A DNA stretch of 64,000 nt from Pomphorhynchus laevis (GCA_012934845.2 WNNJ02000494.1:88008-152007); one strand, 5' to 3'. Counted from the stretch's first letter, positions 24,346-36,826 are shown. Made by a program: numbers and translations. The notes: generated by a model not told the origin, from the letters alone.

Positions 24346-24975
24346 TTGTCCAAGCTTTCCAAACCCGAAGTTGCAATGATGAGTATAACTAGTTTCACTG
24401 ATTTCAGATAAACCTCTCAGATTGACGCAATCTTTTTTAAAAACGACTACATCATGGCGTTCTGATAGAAAACGGTCGAAGAGATAACCAAGTTTGCGTA
24501 CTCTGCGAGAACATGTCTCTAATGGAAAGTGTGCCATTCGATATTTTGTTAAAAATTTTAAAAATTTGTTTCTTTAATGTCTGTTGTGCTTTGGATGATT
24601 TTGCACAAACTATAAGTTCTCTTTCGTTGTCGTTTAATGTGAGCCCAAGTTGAGAAGTTGGTAAATTCATCTACGAAAAAATATATGTATCAATTAATAT
24701 CTTAAATGTCGGTCGTTTAATAATAAATGTCGCATCATCCGCATAAGTGACATAGCTAATATTTGGGGAATATGTTTTAGAAATTAATATTGATGTCTAC
24801 CGAAACATTATTGGAGATAGAGATGATACCTACGATACTCCTTTTGTCGAGTAGAAAAACTTTTTTCACTCTTGTCTTGATAAAAGTACCGTTCTGTCAT
24901 AAACACATCATGAACGCGGCTAATTAAGTTGTCAGAAAATTGAAAATCATCAGGGAATCAATAATACTGTCAATT
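24345..24975 (-). pseudogene. LINE-F reverse transcriptase, palm part with YADD
   Basis: On the minus strand: LISRVHDVFMTERYF (about 24920-24880), a SLSPIMF-like motif B (about 24815), then ISYVTYADDATFIIKRPTF (about 24765-24705). A post-palm stretch TSQLGLTLNDNERELIVCAK runs to 24600, with a tail to 24345. It is frame-broken. The upstream part of the same RT is at 26826-27020, separated by an inserted LINE-B'. Confidence 0.6.
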
Positions 24976-26825
24976 GAGACGTTATCGTCTCAATATTGAT
25001 ACGTTATCGTTAAAGTGCTTCTACTCTCTAAGCGTCGACTACGTCACGCTTTTCGAGTCTATCACCGCTCTCTCAGACGTGATATCCGCTAGCTCACTCC
25101 GTGATTTCTATCTTGCTCTTCGCTGGTTTCATCTCCGCCTACTGCGTATAAATGCAACTCTTTCTAAGAGCATAAAATCAACACTTCATTCAACTCTAAG
25201 TCTCACTAGCATACTTTTAACTAAATCCTTTCTCGCTCAGATTCGTCTTGCAACATCAATTCCCATGATTATTCGACATTTCTTCAGACCAAAGTATCTC
25301 CGCTGCTCTCTCACAATCCCGCCTTCATTCCATCTCACTGTTACTCGTCTAGCCTCATCCTCTCGGAAATCCTTCATCTTCTGTCATCACCTGCCTACCT
25401 CATACTAAAATCTATATGGTCATCGATTACCCCTTTCCTCACCACCTTGTTTAACTCGTCCATCCGCTGTCATATCTTCCTTTCACACTTGAAATCTGCA
25501 ATCGTTCGTCCCTTCCTTAAAAAACAACCGTTCGACTCCTTACTTCCTTCTAGCTATCGCCCAATTTCACACCTCCATAATATTTCGAAGCTCTAAGAAC
25601 GTCTTATCTTAATACAGATCTACGTTTATCTCTCTTCATCCAACTTGTACCCTATGTTTCAATACGCTTTCCGCACTAATCACTCTGCAGAAATCGCCTG
25701 TATGGAAGTTTACAACGAACTACTCCTTTCTCGTGACAATGATCTATACAGTGTTCTTATCTCCCTTGACCTCTCATCCACGTTCAACATCGTCGACAAC
25801 TCCATCTTCCTATCTCGCCTTCGTAATGATTACGACTGTTCAAATTCATCACCCTCTCCTCCAATCCCTATTTTCTGCGGGGTACCACAAGATTCAGTCC
25901 TAAGACCACTGTTTTTCTCTCTTCTACTTGGCGATCTCTCTCCGTTTATCAAACCTTACTCCTTTAACGTCATACAATACGCCGATGACATCATCATATA
26001 TGCTCATGCATCCATCCATCACATACACGATATCGAATTTCTGCCTCCAACTGTCTTTCTTCTATCTACAAACGTCTCTCCTATCTTCGTCACGTTCTAA
26101 ACACGTACAAGTCCAAAATAATGTGGATCCTGCCCCGTCACCCTAACATATCTCCTCCCCTGTATCTTTTACCTCATCAATCATCCCCATAGTCCACACT
26201 CTCACTTTCTTAGGCTTTCATATCCATGATCACCTTTCCCTTAAAACCTTCGTCCGTGAGTCTGCGTGTCTAACTTAATTCTCCGTGACATAAGCCGTGT
26301 TCTCCCTCTTATCGACTTCCGTTCTTGTATGTCTCTTTTTATATTGCTTTGCTTCACTAAAACCGATTACTGCCTCATACTTTTCGCAAATTCTCCAAAA
26401 TCCATCATCCTACACTTACAACGCATCACACATCCACATATCTTTCCCAACTCTCCCGGCCAACCATCCACATCCGCATACAACTCCGCCTTCTCGTCAC
26501 TTTTCGTCACATCGTTGTCGACTCCCCATCGTTCATCAACCTCTCTTTCTTAGTCGACGCTCGCCCCACCTCTCTATCGCTGCGTTCCTGTCATTCCGGC
26601 TTACTCCACGTTCCCAATTACCCTAACAACTACGGTCTTCGATCCTTCCTCGCATTTGCCACGCTCTCTCCTTTATCAATCAGTTCCCTCTCGACGTCCG
26701 CCGCGCTCCCTCCTTTATCACATTCAAATACCTTTCCGTTCCCACCTTCTCGACACATGATTTAGACTTCTTTATTCGTGGTAATGAGCGTGCGCTAGCA
26801 CGCATTTGCTACGTAAAAATAAATC
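24976..26825 (+). mobile_element. LINE-B' (CR1/L2-like), 5'-truncated copy inserted in LINE-F
   Basis: RT motifs on the + strand: ISLDLSSTFNIVDNSI (about 25759-25806), GVPQDSVLRPLFFSLLLGDL (25880-25940) and IQYADDIIIYAHA (25972-26010). The 3' end GTGCGCTAGCACGCATTTGC then AATAAATC resembles the LINE-B/B' tails at 46010-46060 and 62765-62815. Stops break the frame several times. It begins inside the endonuclease-RT linker, so it is 5'-truncated. LINE-F sequence continues on both sides. Confidence 0.75.
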
Positions 26826-27600
26826 TATTTTTTATCGAATGCTGCTTTTAAATCAATTGCGATCAACAATCTTAAAAAGTTCTGACAATTAATCATTGCG
26901 CTATAAATGTGGCGGTCGCAGTTTGTACGGATTTACCTTCCGTGAACAAATGAACACACTCTGGGATAATATCATATTCTTTGATTAACAATCGTATTTT
27001 AGCTTAAACGATCTTTTGTATATCAGTGCATTTTTAATGACAATTGGTATAAGCTGAGATGATTCTTGAATGGATTTTTCCTGTGATTCTTTGCTGTATT
27101 ATTGGATTCCCATTCTTCCGCAGAATTCATCATATTAGCCTATTTTTCTCTTGAGGTACTGTTCACTGCGTTTGCCACTTTCGGACAAACTGAAATACCA
27201 TTGTCAGATAATGTATTTTCTCGGTCCCACACTAATAATATGTCTAACGTGCATAAATCAGTTTTACCACGGATCATCGGTTTTATATAAGTGCTTTGGA
27301 TAAAGTTTCTTTTGAATGATCGTTGATAATATTGGTCATAACATTCACATATGAACTTTCAGGAATCCACTTCGCTGCCGATTTCCCATGTGTGATTTTA
27401 TTTGCTTTGATTGTTTTTCATCATTTGCTACAATTTGGTTCACATTGTATAATGTGTATCATATCCATTTCTAATTGACATATCGTGCTTTCCAGTAAAC
27501 TTTTGACACTTGTCATTTATTTTGTTTTTGAAGTTTAATAATAATGATTTACAAAAAATAAAATACAGGACAAATATGTTAGATATATAGGTTAGAAAAG
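26826..27600 (-). pseudogene. LINE-F reverse transcriptase, upstream part
   Basis: On the minus strand: LIKEYDIIPECVHLFTEGKS (about 26990-26930), TATATF, and then LLIAIDLKAAFD at 26885-26850, a clear RT motif A with Asp. Motif A is cut by the LINE-B' 3' end at about 26826, and the sequence resumes at 24975. The region beyond 27050 is poorly preserved. The + frame at 27102-27290 has no recognised relatives. Confidence 0.55.
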
Positions 27601-27619
27601 ACTAAAAAAAACAGAAAAC

Positions 27620-27805
27620 AAAAGGTTTATCATCTTCTTTCTTCCATCTCCATAATAATCACGGCCTCAGGTCCGGAGGGATCTGAGCCCCACAGCCAAT
27701 CCAACACCCCGCTCTCCGACTGAACCACCCGGGGTCTTTCACCCCCGAAGAGCCCCATCGAGGCGGACTATGCTGGGTAATCGAGAGATAAGCAGCTTTA
27801 AGGTG
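27620..27805 (-). mobile_element. LINE-A 3'-end scrap
   Basis: This is the reverse complement of the LINE-A 3' UTR: AGGTCCGGAGGGATCTGAGC, then the CACCCGGGGTCTTTCACCCC block, ending at GGCGGACTATGCTGGGTAAT. It joins directly to the 3' end of LINE-B copy 1 at about 27806. Confidence 0.8.
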
Positions 27806-30800
27806 GCATATGCTTACCAGCTGCACGCTTACAAGAAAAAATAAAAAACAGCAAAAAGATAAATAAGTTAAATTGTTTAAATGATATCGGATTTTGCGTT
27901 TGAAATAACGATGAGGTTAATTGGCGTATATAAATGGCCAGATGATTCGACGAGAGAGGAGCAGCTACAAGGAATGAGCGGAAGTCAAAAAAGTAGAGTA
28001 GTTTGAGACGTAAAATAAAGAAATTACGGGAACGCAAAGAACAGTAAATAGGACGAGAAATGTCGAGAAAAGGAAGGTTGAGAAATGAAGGGGTATGAGA
28101 AGTTATAAGGCGAAAAGCAATGATAAAAAGACGAATTTGAACACGAGAATAAATGGTAGGCAAATCGAAAGAAACAAAATGGTGGGATGTATGATCAAAA
28201 CGACGAAGACGGAGGAAAATTCGGACAGCTGCGTTGACGATGCGTTGTATTGGAAAAACAGTGAATTTAGGTGAGTTGGAAAATAGACTAAGACAATAAT
28301 CAAGTCTTGAGAAAAGACATGAGAGTCATAAAAGAAGGGAAATCGATCAATCTACTAATTTGAAGGAGGTTGCGGAGAATTAAGGTAGATGAGCATACTT
28401 TATCTCTAACAAAAGGTTTAAGTGAAAGTCAGTTTTCGAAATAGAACCCTAAGAAAACGAGATTGTCAACGATAGGAAGAATTGTAGAATTTAATGATAC
28501 AGAGGGAGGTTCCAAGACGGGACGTCATGAAAGGATCCACATTGTTTTGGATTTATTAGGTTCAGAGTAAGACGACGAGAATAAATTTGATTGAAAATTG
28601 AGCCAAGACAGTTGGAAGCAGAAATACTAAGATTATGAATACGATAAGCATGTGCATGATCATATATGATAATGTCATCAGCATATTACACAACATGGAA
28701 GTATGAGAAATAGAAGACAAATCAGCGAAAGAGAAAAGCAAATGGCCTAATACGAAGCCTTGTGGAACACTGGACGGGATGGAAGAAGGATGAGAAAGAG
28801 GAGAGTTAAAACTAACGCGAAAAGTACGGTTTGATAGATATGAAGAAAACCAAGCTACAGTAGGTAAAGAGAAGCCATAATCATGACAAAGACGATGGAG
28901 AAGAATCGAGTGATTGATGATGTCAAAAGCAGATTATAGATTAAGAGAAACTATGATACATAATTTTTGATCGCGCGAGATGGGTAAGTCGTTATAGACT
29001 TTAAGACGGGCAATTTCAGTAAAGTAATTAGAGCGAAAAGCGGCTGGGAAGGGAGAAAACTAGTTGTATAGAAAGAGATATACATTAACTTGCTTGAGAA
29101 CACGACGCTCAAGGAGTTAAGAGTGGGCTGAGAGAAGTGAGATAGGACGGTACGAAAATGATAGTGATGGGTCGAGATATTGCTTTTTGAGGAGCGGGCG
29201 AACATTGGTGCATTTCCAGTAGGAATGAAATGTGCGGCTGCGGATAGACAAGTTGAACAATGTGGTTAGGAAGGGTGATATAGATGAGCAGATATTTTTA
29301 AGCAAGTGAGTGGGAATTGGGTCAGAAGGAGATGTGTTATTAGGTAATGACAGAAAAACCGAAGAAACTTTATCAGACGAAACGGGAAGAAGGTGGAATA
29401 GCTCTGGGAGGGAAGTATTTAATGATAAAAGAGGCTGTAAAGGGCATATAGGTAGAAGGGAAAGTAAATTAGATAGCTTAGATTGTAGTTAAGAAGAAAA
29501 TTCATCAGGCTTTATATTACAAGGGGTAGATGAACGGGATGAATTAAGTTTAAGATTTTCCAATAAGATTTAGAGTTGGAATATGGTTCAAGTTGATTTC
29601 GCCAAAAGAGAGTACGTTTAGTACGCATAAGAATGAGATTGGAACGGCGGATAGAAAGATAGGAAACAAGGAGATTTTGAGTGTGTGAGTTTGGAGAACT
29701 TTTAAGAAAACGATTAAGCACACGAAAAGAGTGACGGAGTTGACGCTTAGAAAGACAAGTCGGAATCTAACCAAGGAGCATGACACAAGCGCTGAAAACG
29801 TCGAGGTCGAATAGGCAAAAGGTGATTGAGGATCGACGTAAGTTTAGAATCAAACAGAATGTAGAAATCATCGTAAGACAGATAGTTAAGTAGAAGTGAA
29901 AAGAGTGAAGAATTGAGTAAGGCTTCGCAGAGAATAGGGATATCGGGAAGCTTCCAAGGTCGACATGGAGTAGCTAATGTTGGAGGCGGAGAAGGAAGAT
30001 GGGGACGAGTAAGAGTGACAAGGAAATACTCAAATAAGCAAGATCAGTAATTGACAAGGAGGTATAGGCATTTAAGCAGTTAGGAACAGCAATGATGTCG
30101 AGAGCACTGCCGAGAATATGAGTTGGGCTTGTTGAAAGCAATTTATAGTTAAAATCAGAAAAAGATAGTTAGAGTGATAGAGTCAGAGTCAGCTGGACGA
30201 TCAAGACGAATGTTTAAGTCACCGAGAAGAAAAGAATGAGTATAATACATTTAACAATGAGAGAGAATATCTGCAAAGTCGTTAAAGAACATACGCGAGG
30301 AGGCAGCTGAGTCTAGACGGTATATAATCACAAATGCCACAGGGAAATAGTTGATAATCTGCATATGAGTAATTCGAACGAAGTGTAACAAATGTTAGCG
30401 TTTATTTTAATTAGAGACGTTGGGTGACGAGCAATGGTAACAATACCGCCATGATTAAAAACAGTAGATGTAGGAGATACAATTGGACGAACTTATTCAA
30501 CTAAACAACAACGAGAACGACATAGACGACGAATAGCAAGATCATCAGATTCAAAATGTCATGATTTGATAATGCAGAGAATATCGATAGATAGTTGATC
30601 GAAGATATCAAGGAGCAGATCAGCCTTATGAAGAATGGAGCGAGTGTTGAAAAGACTAAGATGAAAAGTATGCTCAGGATCGAGATCGACTAGCAAAGAA
30701 GACAGAGGGATAGACGGGACGCCATCGATTTTTGACCTCATTTGTACGACGTGAAAATTTGACGGATTGATAAGGATTACTCGCCGTTTGTTTCACGTCG

Positions 30801-31480
30801 ATGTTTCTCAATGCGAGCTAAATTGACCTAAGCAATATCAGAAGGAAAAGCGGTCAGGATAGATACGACAAGTACATAAAGTGGTAACAAGCTTATAACG
30901 CTGGGAGAGTACCAAGGAAGCATGTGAACTATGTCGGAAAACGATTTTTAAGAGTGGAAGACTGAGATGATTGGATTTAGTGGATTTGTTTAACCGAATA
31001 AAAGATACAGGAGCGATATTATTGAAAAGGTATGGGTTATAACCAGAAAGAATGCTAAGATATGCCGGAAATTAGATACATCATCATCGAGGTGAGATTG
31101 TGGAGAAGCAGATTTGGGAAGTTTTAAGTTAGATATGATAATACAGCGATCGGGCGAAGAAAAACGATTACGTGGATGTCGTGGACGGACAGAGCTGGTA
31201 GGAGTAGAGGCAGAAGACCATGTAGAAGTGGGACTGACAGGGGTGCTCGATGGAGAATTAAGATAGGTTGGAGCATGTGTGATAGAAGATGAGTGTTGAA
31301 TCGGTTGATCGGAGATGTTACTGGAGATGATTTTGACAAAAGGATGTAAATTATTGAGAATAATACGGGGGAGGTAAAGTAAGGAGTACGTGAAACGAAG
31401 AATGAAGTATGAGATATATTTAGATGGGGGAGGAATAGGAAATAGGCGGTATGAGATAAACATCTTTGATACCTCTGTAG
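27806..31480 (-). mobile_element. LINE-B copy 1 (CR1/L2-like), near full length but decayed
   Basis: From right to left: ORF1 (31463-30990), the ORF1/ORF2 gap, endonuclease (about 30660-30100), linker (29790-29510) and RT (about 29400-28600, with motif A and YADD counterparts of copy 2). The C-terminal region runs to 27830. ORF1 carries RCIIISNLKLPKS followed by DDDVSNFRHIL, the same RNA-binding ORF1 type as LINE-C. Many stops. The normal tail (ACATTAAATAAA plus an ATT run, as at 62796-62825) is missing: the element stops at GCCACC and is replaced by a LINE-A scrap. Confidence 0.75.
30990..31463 (-). pseudogene. LINE-B ORF1 fragment
   Basis: A 157-codon frame. Residues about 45-90 are Ser/Thr/Pro-rich, followed by basic RPRHPRNRFSS, then the RCIIISNL block with a downstream acidic DDDVSNF helix start. 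CR1/L2-group ORF1 proteins have this arrangement, an esterase/PHD-less RNA-binding core with a basic linker. The C-terminal half has changed frame. Confidence 0.45.
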
Positions 31481-32943
31481 TATGTTTGATTGCTACATCA
31501 TCATTTTATTTGTATCACTAAACTTAAATGATACAACCGGTAGTTTGAACAAAAATAAATAAGCGTTTAATATTTTAAACGTTCAAAAACTCAAGCCGTA
31601 AAATATTTAATAATTAAAAATAACTATTTTAAAAAATTATTTGACAAACTAAGTGGCTTCCAATCAATTACAATTTAAAATGCAATATCAATTGCAATTT
31701 AAATATTGATTTTAGAAATTTACAGATTAAATCTATTTTGATTTTATATATTGAATATTCTTTCAATGCTTTATCCACTTAAATTTAAAAAAATTAAATA
31801 TTTTCAATTGACTGTTCACTTATTGGTTTCTATTATTTATTAGTGGAGAGAGTAAAATACAAAATTTTTTATTTTAAATATCGAATTTGTGATAGTCACA
31901 TGCTATCATCAGGATAAATTTGCACAGAATATTTTTATTGTATAATTAATAATAAAGATTTTCTTAAAAACATACTGTTTAATTAATTATAAAACTGTCA
32001 ATTACATTACTTTGTGCATCAGATCAAGAGTGTCAATTGTACATTTTACATTGCACAGCGCATTAAACGAATATATGTGTTTTGTTAAGAACATCATTGT
32101 TATTGTTGAATAGATGTGCTCCTTATTAAAGCACAGCATAAATTTAAATAAATTTAAAATAACTTAAATAACTTAAATTTAAATAAATTTAAATGTTTGT
32201 TCACTTATCATCAAATTTAAATAGCAATGTAGCATATTGTTAATAACAAAGTATGAAGGAAGGGAATTTAATGATACAAAATTTCAATAACCATGGAAAT
32301 GTAAATTAATAATAAATTTCCCCAGATAATGGCATTTGAGTATCGTAAGTTTGATTAAATAATAATATTTCCTATTCTCTTCTTTTCTTAATGTTCTGTA
32401 AATGTGGAGATATAATTTATTTTGTAAATTAATTATTATAATTATTAATTATTCAATTAATAATAATTTATTATTTTTTCACTTATCATAACTTATCTTC
32501 TCTCTATAAATTTTCTCTCTTGGATAGATAAAATAGTGCGAGAAATAAGAAAATATAAAGATAATTTTATGTAAAAACAGATTTAATTAAAATTAAGGTA
32601 GACTTTCTTTACTAATGCATTATGTGCCAATTAGTTTTTTTTAGTTTCCAGTATTGATTGCATAAGTTTGCCAAAATCACGAAGCGTGATTTTGGCACGG
32701 TTATTATTATATTGCACGGATTTTGCATTATTATTTTATCAAATAATTCTATAAGACCTAACACTGTACAAAGAAAAAAAAACATAATGCCTGCCGAGCC
32801 GTACGTGTGAACACTTCAAAATGTTTAATACTAGGAAAGTATTAACACTTTACGTATAGACTTTTTCAATATCACGCTGTAAGCGGAAATAGTCTTCTTC
32901 AGATAGGACTTAACACCATATTTTTATGCCGTCTGCAAAATAT
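31481..32943. other. AT-rich stretch with a perfect hairpin and a partial upstream repeat
   Basis: A 13-bp perfect hairpin (arm TGCCAAAATCACG, AAG loop) lies at 32669-32697. About 90 bp at 32520-32610 resemble 37205-37300 in the duplicated block (AAAGATAATTTTATGTAAAA is shared). No gene was seen. Confidence 0.6.
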
Positions 32944-33003
32944 AAACAAGGAGAGTGAAGTTGAGTCAATGGACTGTCCAAAAACATATGAAACAAAAAC
33001 AGA

Positions 33004-34820
33004 ACATGTGAAACGGGTTGCCTCACGTGCATGCTGATGCAGACCACTGTTGTGTAGAACACTCAATAAAACCGAGCCCGATGCAATGCGACTAGGAGAT
33101 GAAAACGAGTCCCAATCAATTGAGGGAATATTCAGATCTCCTAAGATTATGCATTTTATCTGTTGACCACAGAGCTTAATAAGTTCTATTAAATCATCGC
33201 TACTTGCCAAAGGAGGACGATAGAACACTAGCACATACATAGAATTGACCTGATCAAGGCACAATTTGAGGTATAAAGCTTCAATCCCATTGTCATCACT
33301 AATCGTCTGCAAACACACTACATCAATACCTAAACTACAATATAGCAATACACCCCTCCTCTTCGACCAGATCGATCACAACGAAACAGGTTATATCCAT
33401 TTATGAATAATAAGCTGTCAGGAACAAGGTCAGAGAGCCAAGATTCACTAAGAGCAATGATGATGAGAAGTAGCTATGACCTTCAATTCATCCATTATTG
33501 AAAACGTTTCGAACTTTCGAATATATAACTTTGAGCCATTTGTTGTTTTTACGATATGGCGCATTGGGTCTTATCTTACAATTCTCAGAAAAAGTTTTTA
33601 TAGCGGGGGCCATCTAAATCGTGGACGACGCTGAACTACCCAAAAATTTACAATTTGCAGATCAGTTACTCCAGATTCTATCCGAGCATTTAGCTCGGTC
33701 CGAGCAACACGCCAGAGACAACGCTCAGCGAAAGACATATCTGTCAACAATCGAAATGGGGACTGCCTAAGTTTAGATCTGCGTTTTAACAACTCAGGAC
33801 CACTGAGGATGTACGAAAGACAACTTTCATCAAACGAGAACGTTCTTCAAGATTGTTGCGACGGTCTATCCTAAATATCGCAATAGGGCGAACTTCTGAA
33901 ATATATGGATCTTCTGGAGAAATATTAACTCTCAATATTTTTTAGAATTGTTCAACATCATGGTCCACTCAAGTTTGAGCCACATCAGACGACGACTCGA
34001 GAACGTTCGTAATAATTAAACACCGATCCCGAGAAGATTCATTAGACTTGCTGGATAAGAATGACCTGTGACTATTTAGTGGGCCAGTTTGTCGTTGAGA
34101 GAATATCTGACTGAAAACTTTTCTAGGCAGTTCACTAAAAACTTTTCTAGACTGTTCACCCTCGATTGCAACCTGGTGTGGAATTTCGATACAATGAGAG
34201 TCTATATCATTGTTATCTGATTGCTTCGTGAGAGAAAGTGAGGTAGGCCATGTGGATCGTGACTTGCCAATGGAATTGACAGCTTCTTTGTTAATGACTA
34301 TTTCCGACTCAGTTTCCATACCCAGACTAGACATGATTTTACTAATTGTGAAATTCGATATCATGTCATCTGGGAGTATATGGCTGGTGTTTTTTGTATC
34401 TCTCAGGTCTCCGTCATAGGTATGATTAAACACAATATCTTGACTTGGCATAGTTTGACAATCTTCGCTTGATAGATCATTCGTATGAGTTACATCTTTA
34501 AGTGATGTACAACTCCAACCGACGGAGTGAACATCATTGGATTCTCTGGACGTATCAGCAGCAAATATGATATCGGAATTATTCGGTGTGATCCTTGAGA
34601 TAATTTGCAATAAAATCGAAGCGCTGCAATATCCACAAATAAATTTCTTATCACACATAGCCGATTGCTCGGACTCCTGAATTGAGACGGTTGTCCAGAC
34701 ATCACAACCCAAGGAGTCACAACAAACTTGTTGTGTTGTGTACTTTGTATGATTTTTCGTCTTTTCCATTGTCGTGCCTGTCTTCTCTTGTCTTCGTTTA
34801 CTAGATGTTGATCCCATTTG
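33004..34820 (-). mobile_element. LINE-C copy 1, 5' half only
   Basis: ORF1 starts at 34817 and is open for 282 codons, to a stop that copy 2 lacks. A later frame (33792-33598) holds the ORF1 C-terminus, ending in a basic RRPRFRW block. The endonuclease part (33348-33004) includes CIILGDLNIPSIDWDS. The element is cut within the endonuclease domain at about 33004; RT and 3' end are absent. Confidence 0.8.
33969..34817 (-). pseudogene. LINE-C ORF1, copy 1
   Basis: A 282-codon frame beginning MGSTSSKRRQEK. Cys residues near 32, 33, 38, 55, 61 and 64 (CC-x4-C ... C-x5-C-x2-C) resemble the PHD-like zinc module of CR1-type ORF1 proteins. The RCLIITNVLESSSD block near 265 starts the RNA-binding core. 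Relative to copy 2, the frame ends early in AQT. The frame change downstream of the core is shared with copy 2, so it predates the duplication. Confidence 0.6.
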
Positions 34821-35425
34821 TAGGTTGTTTGTGTGAATTTCTTTGAATTTACGTCTTTGTAATTACTTTAGATCTCAAACTTTTTTAATTAGTGAAAGTG
34901 AAATTATAATTGATCCTTCTGAAATCCTGTTTCTGAAGAATCGTTCTTCTGAAATCGTTTGTATGTTTATTAGTTATCAATTTCACACGATCAAAAGTTT
35001 TCGCGAATTGTCGTAAGTTGTAGTATATAAAGTTGTCGTAGTAATCGGAGTCGTAGGTTGTCGTAGTAAGTTATCCACCGATTTATTGATCCTTACTGTA
35101 TTATCTCCTTTATATTAGCTCTCAAATGTATGTTTATTAGTTATCAAACTTTTTTAAGGAAAAAAGTTATACTATTCTATAACTTCCCTTGTTTCATTGT
35201 GTGTTTAAGCTGTTTAAATTTTTTTAGTAATCATATAAGCCCAACGCGAAAGAATGAACAAGGAGAGTGAAGTTGAGTCAGTGGACTGTCCATGAACATA
35301 TGAAACAATAAATGTCCTAGTACAGTTTTATCTTAACATTGTGTTCTTTTCTATTTTTATATTTTTCTATTGTTGTTATCTGTGAGCGGTCAAACGAGGC
35401 ATCTGGATATTATACCTGAAGTATA

Positions 35426-35711
35426 CAGAGTATTTCATTATTATAGACCCCTTTTTGCATTATTATAGACCCCTTTTTGCATTATTATAGACCCCTATTT
35501 GCATTATTATAGACCCCTATTTGCATTATTATAGAACCCTTTTTGCATTATTATGGACCCTATTTGCATTATTATAGACCCTTTTTGCATTATTATAGAC
35601 CCCTATTTGCATTATTATAGACCCCTATTTGCATTATTATAGACCCCTATTTGCATTATTATAGACCCCTATTTGCATTATTATAGACTCCTCCTTCAGG
35701 TTGCTTTGGTT
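35426..35711 (+). repeat. Left TIR of the mariner element
   Basis: It begins CAGAGTATTT, then carries about twelve head-to-tail units of CATTATTATAGACCCC plus TATTTG or TTTTTG, and ends CCTTCAGGTTGCTTTGGTT. Units 5-7 from the outside form a distinctive variant run (gAAcc, GGacc, short gacc). Confidence 0.9.
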
Positions 35712-35776
35712 CATGTTATTTTTTACGAATAACCATAATATAATTTTAAAACTAAAAATATAAAAAGGTATTTAAT

Positions 35777-36826
35777 TTAAATAAAATCAGCATGTAAAAT
35801 TGCTTGTAAAACCCATCTTCTCATATGTTCAAAGTATCCAGTCATTATGAAGTTATCATTTGTAACTATGCCATTAATTACACCAATAAGCATTTGAGGA
35901 TTGGTAGATGCGGGTCGTTGTTTGACTCTTGCTTTTAGACATGCAAAGAATTCCTCAATAGGATTGAGCTGAGGAGAGTACGGAGGTAAGAACATAAGTA
36001 TGTAGTTTTTCCTGTTAAACGCTTCGCGAACCTCGGCTGTCTTGTGTATGGATGCGTTGTCCATTATTACATATTTCCTGTTGTTGCTTTCTAACGGTGG
36101 AAACTTTGAAGAAATGAATTCTATAATATCAATAGATTTAAAACTTCCGATTTTGGTTTTATGTGCGAAAACACCAGAAGTTGTTATAGCACACAGCAGT
36201 GAAACATTTACACCTTTCGAATTTGGGACATTAATAAAACACTTCGTATTTTTTGGCTAACACCCCATTTTCTGATGCAAATGTAGATTAAACCCAGATT
36301 CGTCAAGAAAAATCAATCTGTCATCGGCAATCGTATTGATAGTTGTTCCATATTGGGCCCTTGTTGTTTTGTTGATGTTACTGTTTCTATTTATCGGAAC
36401 CAAGGTCAGCGTCTTCCTTGTGTAATTCATTTTCTTTATGATTCTTGAGACGGTTGAAATGGAATAGGAACCTAAAGCATTGTATGAAGAAAGAGTAGAT
36501 GCCAGTGTTTTTAAACTTGCGCATGGGTTAGAAGCTATCTCTGTAGATAAAATGCTTTTCTCAAACGACAAATTTTTCAAGTTCAATGTTTTTTCTCTAG
36601 CAGTTTTAAAATTTGTTAAATCAACAAAATCCCCATTGAGATATTTCTTATATAACCTTTTTACTGTACTTTTTGATAGGTTTAATATAGAAGACATGTC
36701 CTTAAAGGTTAAGTCCTTTCCCTGCTGATTGAGAAAACATTCTATAATGTTTCTGGTAATCACTTGTCTCTTTTTACGTGTTTCTTCTTCATGTTCTCTG
36801 CTGGTTTCTGAATTTTGAGTATTCAT
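35777..36826 (-). pseudogene. Tc1/mariner DD34E transposase, one in-frame stop
   Basis: It starts at 36826 (MNTQNSETSREHEE) and ends at 35777. In-frame length is 349 codons, usual for the family. An N-terminal helix-turn-helix spans about 39-65 (LTFKDMSSILNLSKSTVKRL), with a second DNA-binding segment about 104-140 (SISTVSRIIKKMNYTRKTL). Catalytic triad: D175 in FLDESGFN, D256 in IMDNASIHK and E291 in SPQLNPIEEFF, with 34 residues between the second D and E. A TAG codon at 36257-36259 interrupts the frame at residue 190, between the first and second Asp; everything else reads through in the same frame. It is probably recently inactivated. Confidence 0.9.

Noticed and set aside
27102-27290. 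62-codon + frame as a gene
   Set aside because: It lies antisense to decayed LINE-F sequence, with no recognised motif.
34210-34419. 69-codon + frame repeated at 57111-57320
   Set aside because: Present in both block copies, but it is simply the antisense of LINE-C ORF1.
35437-35697. CRISPR-like or free satellite array of 22-bp units
   Set aside because: Units are contiguous without spacers, and the array is mirrored at 36877-37132 as the inverted end of a transposon with TA target duplication.
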